Shown here: one piece after another, positions 8,919 through 18,013 of the stretch
Layout of the letters: each line of letters starts with the position of its first letter
Numbering within the stretch: the stretch's first letter is position 1
NCBI GenBank assembly: GCA_035544835.1
Contig: DASZZV010000288.1
Coordinates: forward strand, 1 to 35,913
Source: DASZZV01 sp035544835
GTDB taxonomy: Bacteria; Acidobacteriota; Thermoanaerobaculia; Gp7-AA8
Direction of reading: 5' to 3'
Length of the DNA: 35,913 nucleotides
Translations under genes and position numbers: made by a program
The notes under the pieces: model-generated
Seen by the model: the letters and a program-made list of their open reading frames with translations, nothing else
Database searches by the model: none
What the model was told of the DNA's origin: nothing

Positions 8919-10469
8919 GTGCAGCGAGATGAGATCAGTGCACCGGGGAGTTCGTCTGCCGTCCGTCCCGGTAGACGCGAAATCGTCCTTATCCTTGTGA
9001 CGCTCGCGTACTTTCTGACACGGGTGAGCGGTCTCAGTCGCGAACTGGTCAGTGAAGAGGGTAAGTATCTGATGCCCGGCCGTATCTTCTTCCTGGGGCA
9101 GGGCTTCGACCTCTACCACAAGCCGCCGCTCACCTCGCTTCTTCTGGGAGCGTTCTCCTTCATCGGCCACGATCCTGTAGTCGGCGGCCGGCTCGTACCG
9201 TTTCTCGTCGGACTCTTCGTCTGCCTGCTGCCACTCTTGCTGACTGACTCGGTTGTCCCCTCGATCCTCGTTCTCTTGTCTCCCTTTTTTCTCGGTGCTT
9301 CGGCGCACATGCAGACCGATCCAACGGTGGGGTTGCTTGGCTATGGTCTGGCCAGCGCGGGGATTTTTCTCTGGTACCAGAGCGAAGGGGCCCGGGGGGG
9401 TGCAGCTCTTGTCGCCGGGCTGTTCGTTCTATGGTTGGGAAAGCTGGAGATCGCCGTCATCGCTTCGACGGTTCTCTTCCTGGTCACCCTGGCTCTCTCC
9501 CCGCCCCAGCGACCGAGATTGATTCGCCTCTCCATCATTACCACCGCCCTCGGAATCGTCTCCTTCGTTCTCATCACATGGATACTGGGAATGACGGTCG
9601 GGCTTGGTTTCCCCCAGTCCGTGGGAATGGTAGTGAGAACGGTGACGCGCATCAGCGGAGGTCTCGTGCACGAGGGGATGGCTGACGCGGGATCCAACAT
9701 CGCTCGCCGACTGATGCTGCTTAGTCTCCTCGGTGCATTTCAGGTGAACGCTCTGTTTATTCTCGCGCTCGTTCCGATCCTGGTCTCCATTCTGCTGCTT
9801 GGCGATGAGCGACGCAGTTTCCTCCCGCTCTTCGGGGCACTGTTCGTGGCCGCCTTTCTGCCTATCTTTGTCTACTTCGCCGGCTGTTATCTCGGTGATG
9901 GGTTTCCCCGTTACTTTCTCATCGTCTTTCCTCCTCTGTTGATCCTCCTCGGATTTTCGCTGCAGCATCTTTCCCCTCAAAGGCGTCGCTACCTTGGCGC
10001 CGGGACCGTGATTCTGGCCATGGCGTTTCTGCTGCCTGATGTGATGGCCGTCTGGAAGTCGCCCTGGAGTGTCAACGTGGGCAGAGGAACAGGAGGCTAT
10101 CGGCAGGCTACCGATCTCGTTTCCTTTCTGACGCGGCCCGGCGATCTGATTCTCGCGCCGGAAATGGCGATGTACTCCATCCCCGATCGTCGCTGGTTGG
10201 TTCACGAAGAATTTCTACCGTATCCGGAGAAGCATCAGGCGGCGCTCGCTCGCGCGGCCGACCTGCGTGCGGCGATTGTGCCGCGATTACCAGGAGGTCC
10301 GAAGCGATACCAGTCGTTGCTCGGGCAACTGGTCAAGGCTATCGACGAGAAGGGGAGTAAGAGCTTTTACTACGGACCTCTGGAGATTGTGGTGGTCTGC
10401 CCCGCCAACTGCCGGGTTCCTCTGCCCGGGCCGGCGGCGCGTACCACTGCCGCTGCTGGTCCTCATTGA
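8919..10469 (+). CDS. GT39/PMT-like membrane glycosyltransferase with KPP motif
   Basis: This is a protein of about 516 residues with a short N-terminal cytosolic tail, a membrane segment at about 22-38, then EEGKYL (46-51) and HKPP (67-70) in the first external loop. ArnT/PMT_2 enzymes have a comparable acidic pair and KPP motif in that loop, so a polyprenyl-phosphate-dependent glycosyltransferase is likely. About ten hydrophobic segments follow, and then a soluble C-terminal part of some 130 residues. Start choice: GTG at 8919 with GGGAG 4 nt upstream. The frame is open to 8712, but that part overlaps the DUF2079 gene. The last residues (RTTAAAGPH) match a duplicated stretch after the previous gene. 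Confidence 0.8.
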   Translation: MQRDEISAPGSSSAVRPGRREIVLILVTLAYFLTRVSGLSRELVSEEGKYLMPGRIFFLGQGFDLYHKPPLTSLLLGAFSFIGHDPVVGGRLVPFLVGLFVCLLPLLLTDSVVPSILVLLSPFFLGASAHMQTDPTVGLLGYGLASAGIFLWYQSEGARGGAALVAGLFVLWLGKLEIAVIASTVLFLVTLALSPPQRPRLIRLSIITTALGIVSFVLITWILGMTVGLGFPQSVGMVVRTVTRISGGLVHEGMADAGSNIARRLMLLSLLGAFQVNALFILALVPILVSILLLGDERRSFLPLFGALFVAAFLPIFVYFAGCYLGDGFPRYFLIVFPPLLILLGFSLQHLSPQRRRYLGAGTVILAMAFLLPDVMAVWKSPWSVNVGRGTGGYRQATDLVSFLTRPGDLILAPEMAMYSIPDRRWLVHEEFLPYPEKHQAALARAADLRAAIVPRLPGGPKRYQSLLGQLVKAIDEKGSKSFYYGPLEIVVVCPANCRVPLPGPAARTTAAAGPH

Positions 10470-10576
10470 CGTTCGATGCTCTTCGCGCTGAAAGCAGGGA
10501 TACTGATCATGGAGGCATCGCTGCACGCGTGAAGCTTGAACGGGAGAAATTGGGAAAACCGATCTCAGGAGCAGGA

Positions 10577-12220
10577 ATGGTCGCCGCCGGCCTTACAGCT
10601 CTCGCACTCTTTCAAACGTGGACTGGCCTCTGGCGTCTCAACCCCGACGCCGTGTCCTATCTGGACATCGCTGATGCCTACGCGCGTCGGGACTGGGGTG
10701 CTGCTTTTCCCGCGCATTGGAGTCCAATGCTGCCGCTGTCCCTGTCTCTTGCGCGGCTGATTGGCGGCACCTCGGGAACCACGGAGATTCTTCTCGCCCA
10801 TGCCGTGAACCTTCTGTGGTTCATGATCGCCGGCGCCGGCGCACTTTTCTTTTGCCGGGAGCTGCTGGCCTCTAATGAACCGGTCGGAGGACGAAACGAA
10901 GGTGGCGCCTGGTGGTTTTTCTCGTTCGGCTTGATTGCCTGGTCGTCCTTCTGTCTTCTGACGCTGTGGATCGTTTCTCCGGACTACGGAGTCATGGCCG
11001 TATTCTTTGCGCAGTGCGGAGTTCTGCTCCGGCTCAGGCGAGGGAACTCTCGGCTTCTCTGGGTCGTTCTAGGGTTGCTTGGCGCGGTGAGTTTCTATGT
11101 GAAGACATCGGGTCTTCCGATCAGTATTGTGATTCTCGTTGGCGCACTTGTCTTCCGCCGCTCGCTCGCTTCCCTGAAGGGTTTCGGTATTGCTCTGACG
11201 CTGATGGCGGTTCTCGTGTTGCCATTGGGGCTGATGCTGTCGCAGAGGGCACATCGATTCACCCTTGGCGATTCGGGCCGTCTGAACGCCGCCTGGTACG
11301 TCCATCACACCGACCTCTGGGCGCATTGGCATCCTGAAAGTGAAGAGTTCGGATTACCCGAGCACCCTGAGCGCGTCCTCTCCACCGATCCCCCGGTATA
11401 CGAATTCTCTTCACCATTCGTTCACTCGACCTATCCACCCTGGTACGACCCGTCGTACTGGCACGAGGGGCTGCGACTGAAATTGACACCGCGGCTCTTC
11501 GTACACCGGGCGCAGGAGACGCTCCTGTCGGCGCGATGTGCCGAGGGTCAACGTTGCGAGGAAGAAAATCTGGCGGAGATTCTCGCCAGCATCTTCCCGG
11601 AGTTGATTCTGCTGGCTCTGCTGCTGCTGATCACGAGGCCTCCCCGATCCGAATGGCTACGGATTGCGCCTCTGATCACGGTTTCGATGGCCGGAATCAC
11701 GATGTACGCGATGGTCCTCATGAAGGCTCGATACATAGCGCCCTTCCTCGCAGTCTTCTTCCTCGCTGTCGCGAGCGCGCTGGTGAGAACGCCGCGGACA
11801 CGGTTCCGCAATGCGATCCTCATTCTGCTGGGCGCGATCCTGCTCTCACGGGTCGGCGCGCGGTTCTACGAGGATTATCAGAGGCGTGACGTCTTCATCG
11901 ATCCACGGGCCTTCATAGCCGGAGCAGAAGATCTGAACATGCGTCCCGGCTCCCGAGTGGCGTTCGTCGGGAACGGTTTGCTCGACGCAACGGGGTGGGC
12001 GCGTGCGGCTCGCTTTCGAGTCGTCGTCGATGTGGCACCTGAGTTACCCGAAGCGTTCTGGCGCGCGCCGTCTTCGACTCAGGAACGGATCGAGCAGGTC
12101 CTTCGCCGCGAGGGCGTCGACTATCTGATCACGTGCAATCTGCGCATGAACAGCCTCCATTGGAGAAGAATCGACGATACCGTCTGTTTCGCCGATTCGC
12201 TGCGAGCGAGTGGTCCATGA
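10577..12220 (+). CDS. polytopic GT-C-like membrane protein, tandem paralog 1
   Basis: The product is a membrane protein of about 547 residues. An N-terminal span is followed by RLNPDAVSYLD (20-30) and a DIADAY-RRDW segment, and a conserved periplasmic string HSTYPPWYD begins near residue 283. The same landmarks occur in the next gene, so the two are tandem paralogs. A Pro-Asp with a nearby acidic residue in the first loop fits the GT-C pattern (RgtA/B or PMT-like), but I do not recognise a named family. Start choice: the ATG at 10577 has AGGAG 5 nt upstream. A TTG at 10466 overlapping the previous stop (TTGA) and a GTG at 10529 are alternatives that add up to 37 residues. The stop overlaps the next ATG. 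Confidence 0.72.
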   Translation: MVAAGLTALALFQTWTGLWRLNPDAVSYLDIADAYARRDWGAAFPAHWSPMLPLSLSLARLIGGTSGTTEILLAHAVNLLWFMIAGAGALFFCRELLASNEPVGGRNEGGAWWFFSFGLIAWSSFCLLTLWIVSPDYGVMAVFFAQCGVLLRLRRGNSRLLWVVLGLLGAVSFYVKTSGLPISIVILVGALVFRRSLASLKGFGIALTLMAVLVLPLGLMLSQRAHRFTLGDSGRLNAAWYVHHTDLWAHWHPESEEFGLPEHPERVLSTDPPVYEFSSPFVHSTYPPWYDPSYWHEGLRLKLTPRLFVHRAQETLLSARCAEGQRCEEENLAEILASIFPELILLALLLLITRPPRSEWLRIAPLITVSMAGITMYAMVLMKARYIAPFLAVFFLAVASALVRTPRTRFRNAILILLGAILLSRVGARFYEDYQRRDVFIDPRAFIAGAEDLNMRPGSRVAFVGNGLLDATGWARAARFRVVVDVAPELPEAFWRAPSSTQERIEQVLRREGVDYLITCNLRMNSLHWRRIDDTVCFADSLRASGP

Positions 12221-13932
12221 GACCCCAGTCGCACCCCCTGCGCCTCGGAATATGGGTGACGCTCCTCGTGGTCGCGTCTGCGGTCCTGGCATTGCAGCAG
12301 GTACTCATCGGCAGCCAGCTGAATCCTGATGGCACCTCCTACATGGACCTGGCCGATGCATATCTCCGCCTCGACTGGAGAGCGGCAGTCGGCGCCTATT
12401 GGAGTCCCCTCTATCCGGCCTTGATCGCCGCCTGGTTCTCGATCATTCGTCCTTCTAATCTGCAGGAGTTGACAGCGATTCATGGTTTGAACTGCCTTCT
12501 CTTTCTCGGTGTCGACCTCCTGTTCCTGTATCTGGCGCAGGCTCTGGGGAAACGGGATTCCCCTTCGGGCCATACGCTCCTTTTGACGCTGGCGGCTGGC
12601 GCGGCGGTGTGGTCCGGGGTAGGAGCGATCGGTGTAACGCTGGTCTCGCCCGACCTGCTCGTATCGGGTCTCGTAGTCGCGATCGCGATCCTTCTGCTGA
12701 GCGTCTCCGACCGGACATTGACGAACCGAGGCGCGGCGGTGTTCGGCGCTGTTCTCGGGATGGCATATCTGACGAAGTTCTCGCTACTACCCGTGGCCTG
12801 CGCCTCGCTATTCATGGCCTTCCTGACGGCGAGGTCGGATCGGCCAACCCTTCTCAAGCTCTGCCGGACTCTCATGATCTTCGCGCTGATTGCCGGGGTG
12901 TGGACCGGGCTGATGTCCTTTCGAGTTAGGAGACTCACGATGGGCGACGTCGGTAAGCTGAGCTACGCCTGGTATGTGGGAGGAATTCGACCGTTTGCCC
13001 ATTGGATGGGGGAACCAGCGGAAAGCGGACGCCCTGCTCATGCGCTGGAGTTGATCAGCAGCGAGCCGCAACTGTTCTTCTTCGGCGACACCTATCCCCA
13101 TTCGACCTATCCGCTCTGGTACGACGCATCTCACTGGTACGAGGGTCTGAGAATCTCCTTCGACGTGTCGCGACAAATGTCGGCGACGTGCGCCGCCATT
13201 GTGTCGTTCTTCATCGCAATCGGGGATCTGGCGCCGCTATTCGCGGTCGTGTTGGTCCTGATTCTGTTTGCGGGCGCTGACCCTGAGGGCCTCGCCGGGC
13301 GCTGGCGTCGGGTGTGGCCACTGGCAGGGATGGCGGTGTTCGGGATTGCGATGTATCTCCTCGTGCATGTCGAGAGCCGATTCATCGGGGGGTTCGTCGC
13401 CCTGTTCGTCATCGCACTGGTCTGGTGGGTTCTCGAGTCGCCAAGGCTGCTATTCGTTTCCAGCTGCGTCCTTCTGAGCACCGTCTGTTTCCTGGTTCCC
13501 GCAGCGATGCGGATGCATGGCGACTGGCGGAAGATCAGGGTCGACGGAATTGAAGATCCGGCGGTTGTAGCGGAAACGATCGCTTCCCTGGGGGTGCCAC
13601 CCGAAGCCCGAATCGCGCACTTCAACGATTCGTTTCCTTCGCTCGGATGGGCCAGGCTGGCGCATCTCCATATCGTCGCCGACATGCCCGCCGGCGACTT
13701 CGAACGTTTCCTCCTCCTTCCAAAGGAACGGCAGCTTCAGCTTCTCCGCGAGCTGAGAGCTCGAAAGGTCGACTTTGTTTTCGCTCATCTCGGTCGCCGG
13801 CATATGGAACTGGCGGCACCGAAATTTCGGGCGACTGGGGGACTCCGCTGGCAGCTCGTCGATTCGAGCGGCCTGGCAATGCTGGCGCTGAGGACCGACC
13901 GGGCGGGGCTTGGACGTCGATCCGCGATTTAG
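12217..13932 (+). CDS. polytopic GT-C-like membrane protein, tandem paralog 2
   Basis: This 571-residue protein has an N-terminal span (about 10-31), then LNPDGTSYMDLADAY (35-49), a TMGDVGKLSYAWYVGG segment and HSTYPLWYD from about residue 295. All of these align with the preceding gene. About ten membrane segments are followed by a soluble C-terminal region of about 120 residues. The start is the ATG at 12217 in an ATGA overlap. The frame is open upstream to 12133, but only inside the paralog. The function is presumably transfer of a sugar outside the membrane, inferred from the loop-1 motif and the operon. Divergence between the paralogs is considerable, so the duplication is not recent. 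Confidence 0.75.
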   Translation: MRPQSHPLRLGIWVTLLVVASAVLALQQVLIGSQLNPDGTSYMDLADAYLRLDWRAAVGAYWSPLYPALIAAWFSIIRPSNLQELTAIHGLNCLLFLGVDLLFLYLAQALGKRDSPSGHTLLLTLAAGAAVWSGVGAIGVTLVSPDLLVSGLVVAIAILLLSVSDRTLTNRGAAVFGAVLGMAYLTKFSLLPVACASLFMAFLTARSDRPTLLKLCRTLMIFALIAGVWTGLMSFRVRRLTMGDVGKLSYAWYVGGIRPFAHWMGEPAESGRPAHALELISSEPQLFFFGDTYPHSTYPLWYDASHWYEGLRISFDVSRQMSATCAAIVSFFIAIGDLAPLFAVVLVLILFAGADPEGLAGRWRRVWPLAGMAVFGIAMYLLVHVESRFIGGFVALFVIALVWWVLESPRLLFVSSCVLLSTVCFLVPAAMRMHGDWRKIRVDGIEDPAVVAETIASLGVPPEARIAHFNDSFPSLGWARLAHLHIVADMPAGDFERFLLLPKERQLQLLRELRARKVDFVFAHLGRRHMELAAPKFRATGGLRWQLVDSSGLAMLALRTDRAGLGRRSAI

Positions 13933-13949
13933 ACTTAAAATGCCTGTCG

Positions 13950-15344
13950 ATGCCAGTCGAGCCAGAGAAATCGAGTGCCCGACAAGGCCCGTCAGTCGAG
14001 TGGTTTTTCCTACTGGCGTCACTCTTCGCCGGATTGCTGCTGACGGTAGTCACGCCTCCCTTTCAGGTGGCCGATGAATATCTACACTTCTTCCGAGCCT
14101 ACGCCATTTCAGAAGGAGCGTTGGTCCCGCGCGTTACATCGGCCGGCCCGGCCGATCTTCTTCCCAGAAGCATTTTCGAGGTCTCTCAGCACTTCGATCG
14201 CGTTCGCTTCCATCCGGAGGAGATGGTCACGATCGAAGAGATTCGAAAGGTAGGGCAGATTCCGCTGGCCGCGCGGAATCGCCAGCTGGTCGCTTTTCGC
14301 GGCGCCGGTGTTTATTCCGCGGTTCCTTATTTTCCGCAGGCGTTCGGAATAGCCATCGGTCGTCTCTTCGGATCGGGAGCTCTGGGTCTCCTGTACTTCG
14401 GCCGTGTGGCCAATCTGATCGTGTCTTCCATCATTATTCTTCTGGCGATTCGCGTCGCTCCCCTGGGACGGTGGGTTTTCGCAATGCTGGCGCTGACTCC
14501 GATGTCGAACTTCCAGCGTGCCTCGGTTTCACCCGATGCGCTCACCATCGCCGTCTGTTTTTTTTTCATTGCCTGGACGCTGCGAATCGCTCTGAGCGAC
14601 GAGGACATCACCGGGAGATCGTTCGCGGTGCTGCTCACTTCGATGATGATCGTGCTGGCCTGCAAGCCGAACTTCCTTCCACTCCTGATCCTCACCATTC
14701 CCGTGGCGCGGGTGGGGAGAGGAAGACGGCTCTTCATCGGCTCGGTGCTGGTCCTTCTCGTCTGCGGATTGACCCTGCTGGAGATGAGCCATCTGGCCCG
14801 AAAGTATTTCGAGCCGGCCAGGGAGGGAACCAACGCTGCGCTGCAGGCATCGAAGATCGAAGCCAATCCACTCGGTTTTCTCGGGGTCGTCTACGAAGAT
14901 CTCTGCTGGCAGGGAAATCGTTACTCTCGCGAGTTCTTTGGCACCCTCGGCTGGCTCGATGCCCCGTTGTCTGACTTCGTCGCGCCTCTGCTCTGCGCGA
15001 CGATTGTGCTGCTGGCCATTTTTGACGGACCACTCGGGCTGTCTTTTCGTGACTGGCAGCGCCTCCTAATTCTGGCGATCGTCATTTTCTCGACGGTGGC
15101 TCTGAGTATGGCTCTGTACATCTCCTTTACCCGTCCCGCGTCTTCACACATCGACGGTCTGCAGGGGCGCTACTGGATTCCTTTTTCTCCGCTTATTTTC
15201 CTGCTCGCCCGGAGCTCGCGCTTCACGCTCGACCGGATGGGATGGAGGATTCACGCCCTGGCGGCCTCGATCTTTCTGTTGACCCTTTGGGATTCGGTCT
15301 GGAGACTCCTGGACCGCTATTACGAAACGATGCCCTGGAGTTGA
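13950..15344 (+). CDS. DUF2142 family membrane protein
   Basis: This 464-residue protein opens with a basic/polar tail and a membrane span, then the DUF2142 signature PPFQVADEYLHFFRAY (36-51), where the first loop holds the D-E pair followed by HFFRAY. DUF2142 proteins are predicted membrane glycosyltransferases of the GT-C kind, often in O-antigen or cell-wall clusters. A large extracytoplasmic loop follows, and then about nine hydrophobic segments. The ATG at 13950 lies 17 nt after the previous stop. The frame is open much further upstream only as a shadow inside the previous gene. Confidence 0.84.
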   Translation: MPVEPEKSSARQGPSVEWFFLLASLFAGLLLTVVTPPFQVADEYLHFFRAYAISEGALVPRVTSAGPADLLPRSIFEVSQHFDRVRFHPEEMVTIEEIRKVGQIPLAARNRQLVAFRGAGVYSAVPYFPQAFGIAIGRLFGSGALGLLYFGRVANLIVSSIIILLAIRVAPLGRWVFAMLALTPMSNFQRASVSPDALTIAVCFFFIAWTLRIALSDEDITGRSFAVLLTSMMIVLACKPNFLPLLILTIPVARVGRGRRLFIGSVLVLLVCGLTLLEMSHLARKYFEPAREGTNAALQASKIEANPLGFLGVVYEDLCWQGNRYSREFFGTLGWLDAPLSDFVAPLLCATIVLLAIFDGPLGLSFRDWQRLLILAIVIFSTVALSMALYISFTRPASSHIDGLQGRYWIPFSPLIFLLARSSRFTLDRMGWRIHALAASIFLLTLWDSVWRLLDRYYETMPWS

Positions 15345-15369
15345 TCTGACAGTCGAGAACTCGCAGGCT

Positions 15370-16977
15370 GTGCCGGTGCCGACGCGGTGGTCGGGAAGCG
15401 GTGCTTTGTTGGTCGTCGCGGGCTGGATCGCGACGATGGTCGCTTTTTCAGGGAATGCCTTTCGAATCGACGACACGAACATTCTGGCCATTGCGCGACA
15501 GATCGCGCACGACCCGCTGCATCCCTACAGCTTCTCGATCAACTGGCTGGGGATGCCCGACCGCGCCTTCGACATCCTGGCCAACCCTCCTCTGATCCCG
15601 GCATGGCTGGCCCTCTGGGCGAAGGTTTTCGGGTGGAGCGAGGTGTCCCTCCACCTTTCCATGGTGCCGTTCAGCGTCCTGGCCCTTCTGGCATTTGGAT
15701 CACTGGCTGGACGCTTTGGCTACGGGCCTGGAGTCTCGATGGGCCTGCTCCTCTGTTCGCCGGCGTTTTTTCTCGGGAGTCTCGTGGTCATGCCGGACGT
15801 GGCGATGCTGGCTCTGTTGCTTGGAGCGCTGGCGGGGTTATTCGCGGCATTCGACGGCGCTTCGCCCAGGGTCGCCATCGCACTGAGCTGCTGGTGTGCC
15901 TTCTTCACCCCGCTCTGCAAATACAACGGCGTCATTCTGATTCCCCTGTTGCTGTTCCTCCTGTGGCAGCGAAAACAATGGCGCCGGCTGATCCTGGCCC
16001 CTCTGATTGCCGCCATCGCGGGAATGACCCTCTGGAGCGTCTACTCGGCGATCGTCTACGGGGAGCCACACATTCTCCGGATCGCCCGGTTCGAGAAGAC
16101 TTTCGAGATCGGGACCCTGCCGCTCTTTGCGACCTTCATCGCGGCGCTGGGCCTTGCGGTCGTTCCGTTTGCGCGGCACGCCGTGGCGAGCTGGACGCTG
16201 CCGCGGGCGGCGGTTTGCGGTGGGGCCGCAGTTCTGGGCGCCCTGTACTCTGGATTTGTCTTCGCCTCTAGTCTCTCCGCGACGCTCCTCTTCGCAGCGG
16301 CCGCGGGGATGTCGGCCGCCACCCTTCTTCACCTCCTCCGCGGCCTCCGCGAAAAAAAAGGAGACTCATGGACTAGCTTCCTCGTGCTCTGGATCGTTCT
16401 CGTTCTGCTGATGCAGCTTCGAGTGCTTTTCATGGCGCCACGCTATCTCCTTCCCCTGCTGCCACCGATTCTCCTGTCGTTTCCGGCACTCCGTTCGAAT
16501 CGTCGTCTCCTGCTGGCGCTGGGCGCCAATCTGGTACTGGTTCTACTTCTGGCCGCGGCCGACGCCTCTACGGCGAACATCAGTCGCCGGTTTGTCGAGG
16601 AGGTTTCGAGATCGAGGCAGCCTGGGGGTACGCTTTTTTTCGCCGGTCACTGGGGATATCAGTTCTATGCCGAGCGAGCGGGCGGTCAGCAGGTCGACAG
16701 TCAAAATCCGGCCCTCCGTCTCCATGATCTCTACACCTTTCCCCGGAGTCCGATGGCGTTGCCCGACCCACCACATCCCTCGGCCGTGGAAGGGGTCCGT
16801 CTGGAGAGGAAACTGGTCAGAATCCCCAAGCCCTTTTTACTCCAGACTGTGGACTGCGATGCCGAGGCGAATTTCTATGGACCGCACATCGGCGCCTGTC
16901 GCGACCGGCCGTTGATTCTGCCTTTCGGCTTTTCCAGGGCCGGCAGCGAGGAATTCATCGTGTTCAGGGGAAGATGA
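15370..16977 (+). CDS. PMT-2/ArnT-like membrane glycosyltransferase
   Basis: This 535-residue protein has a first membrane segment at about 10-27, a loop-1 acidic pair FRIDD (31-35), and a later NPPLIPAWLAL element that corresponds to the PP motif of PMT_2 enzymes. About ten to twelve hydrophobic segments and a soluble C-terminal domain of about 100 residues follow. GT39-type enzymes transfer sugars from polyprenyl-phosphate donors. The only in-frame start near the previous stop is the GTG at 15370, with a weak ribosome site. It is the last gene before the ribosomal operons, and I see no clear terminator after it. Confidence 0.78.
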   Translation: MPVPTRWSGSGALLVVAGWIATMVAFSGNAFRIDDTNILAIARQIAHDPLHPYSFSINWLGMPDRAFDILANPPLIPAWLALWAKVFGWSEVSLHLSMVPFSVLALLAFGSLAGRFGYGPGVSMGLLLCSPAFFLGSLVVMPDVAMLALLLGALAGLFAAFDGASPRVAIALSCWCAFFTPLCKYNGVILIPLLLFLLWQRKQWRRLILAPLIAAIAGMTLWSVYSAIVYGEPHILRIARFEKTFEIGTLPLFATFIAALGLAVVPFARHAVASWTLPRAAVCGGAAVLGALYSGFVFASSLSATLLFAAAAGMSAATLLHLLRGLREKKGDSWTSFLVLWIVLVLLMQLRVLFMAPRYLLPLLPPILLSFPALRSNRRLLLALGANLVLVLLLAAADASTANISRRFVEEVSRSRQPGGTLFFAGHWGYQFYAERAGGQQVDSQNPALRLHDLYTFPRSPMALPDPPHPSAVEGVRLERKLVRIPKPFLLQTVDCDAEANFYGPHIGACRDRPLILPFGFSRAGSEEFIVFRGR

Positions 16978-17025
16978 GGGTGGAAATAATCGGCGGAAAC
17001 ACCCAGTTAGGCTCGTCACAAGGGC

Positions 17026-17054
17026 TTGACAACCCCAATCTCCACGAGTAGAGT
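17026..17054 (+). promoter_or_regulatory. sigma70-type promoter of the str operon
   Basis: A perfect -35 box TTGACA (17026-17031) and a -10-like TAGAGT (17049-17054, four of six consensus bases) are spaced 17 nt apart. A GC-rich stretch (GCGCGG) follows the -10, as in discriminators of ribosomal promoters under stringent control. It lies about 75 nt upstream of rpsL and is the best promoter in the window. Transcription probably starts near 17061. Confidence 0.72.
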
Positions 17055-17063
17055 GCGCGGGTT

Positions 17064-17086
17064 TCCCTGCTGTTTGTCTTCAGGGA
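17064..17086 (+). promoter_or_regulatory. leader stem-loop upstream of rpsL
   Basis: TCCCTG (17064-17069) and CAGGGA (17081-17086) form a 6-bp stem with an 11-nt loop at the expected 5' end of the str mRNA. It could stabilise the transcript or act in regulation. No T-run follows, so it is not an intrinsic terminator. Confidence 0.35.
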
Positions 17087-17129
17087 TATCTTTCTCCGGT
17101 CACTTCCCGAGTTTGAGTAGAGGATAGGA

Positions 17130-17504
17130 ATGCCAACGATTAATCAGCTCGTAGCACAGGGCCGCGCGGCGATGAAGTCCAAGACTAAATCGCCTGCATT
17201 GCAGTCGAGCCCGCAGCGCCGTGGAGTTTGCACCCGCGTGTACACCTCCACGCCGAAGAAGCCGAACTCGGCCCTTCGCAAGGTTGCTCGCGTTCGTCTG
17301 ACCAACGGGATCGAGGTCACCACCTACATCCCGGGTGTCGGCCACAACCTTCAGGAACATTCAATCGTCCTCATCCGTGGAGGTCGAGTCAAAGATCTTC
17401 CGGGTGTTCGTTATCACGTGATCCGTGGAACGCTCGACGCCGTTGGCGTTGCCAAGCGTAAGCAGGGTCGCAGCAAGTACGGCGCAAAGCGCCCGAAAGC
17501 ATAG
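17130..17504 (+). CDS. rpsL: 30S ribosomal protein S12
   Basis: This 124-residue protein is full length for S12, which sits at the decoding centre and checks codon-anticodon fit. The KKPNSALRK loop (43-51) and KDLPGVRYH (88-96) are intact. K43, K88 and P91, positions at which streptomycin resistance arises in E. coli, are wild type, and D89, the site of beta-methylthiolation in some bacteria, is present. The ATG at 17130 follows an AGAGGATAGGA ribosome site. It is the first gene of the str operon, with rpsG only 15 nt downstream. Confidence 0.98.
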   Translation: MPTINQLVAQGRAAMKSKTKSPALQSSPQRRGVCTRVYTSTPKKPNSALRKVARVRLTNGIEVTTYIPGVGHNLQEHSIVLIRGGRVKDLPGVRYHVIRGTLDAVGVAKRKQGRSKYGAKRPKA

Positions 17505-17519
17505 AAGGAATAAGGTCGC

Positions 17520-17990
17520 ATGCCGAGAAGACGCGAAGTTCCCAAGAGAGAAGTGCTCCCCGATCCGGTTTATAACAGCCAGTTGGTGACCAAGTTCATC
17601 AATAACCTCATGATCCAGGGGAAGAAATCGACCGCCGAGGGCATTTTCTATAATGCGCTGAAGAAGGTCGAGGATCGCGCCAAGGAAGACGCACTCAAGG
17701 TTTTCAAGAAGGCGGTTGACAATCTGAAGCCGGCACTCGAGGTCAAGAGTCGTCGAGTCGGCGGATCGAACTATCAGGTGCCCGTTGAAGTTCGTCCGGC
17801 ACGCCGTACCGCTCTGGCAATCCGCTGGCTGATCACATATGCCACGGCCCGCGGCGAGAAGATGATGCAGGACAAGTTGGCCGGTGAGATTCTCGATGCC
17901 GCCAACAACCGCGGAAACGCGGTCAAGAAGCGTGAAGACGTACACAAGATGGCGGAAGCGAACAAGGCCTTTGCGCATTACCGCTGGTAG
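17520..17990 (+). CDS. rpsG: 30S ribosomal protein S7
   Basis: The 156-residue product starts MPRRREVPKREVLPDPVYNS and contains the conserved GGSNYQVPVEV and AIRWLI segments. S7 starts assembly of the 30S head by binding 16S rRNA and lies at the E site. The ATG follows GAAGGAATAAGG. In E. coli, S7 represses its own operon through a structured rpsL-rpsG spacer. The 15-nt spacer here is too short for that, so any feedback site must lie elsewhere. A 368-nt gap before fusA follows. Confidence 0.98.
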   Translation: MPRRREVPKREVLPDPVYNSQLVTKFINNLMIQGKKSTAEGIFYNALKKVEDRAKEDALKVFKKAVDNLKPALEVKSRRVGGSNYQVPVEVRPARRTALAIRWLITYATARGEKMMQDKLAGEILDAANNRGNAVKKREDVHKMAEANKAFAHYRW

Positions 17991-17993
17991 TTG

Positions 17994-18013
17994 CCGGCGC
18001 CTCTGGGCGCCGG
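17994..18013 (+). terminator. GC-rich stem-loop just after rpsG
   Basis: CCGGCGCC (17994-18001) and GGCGCCGG (18006-18013) form a perfect 8-bp stem with a 4-nt loop, 3 nt after the rpsG stop. No T-run follows, since the next bases start the AAATTGA array. It may be a weak terminator or attenuator, or a barrier that protects the upstream mRNA end from exonucleases. Confidence 0.45.
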
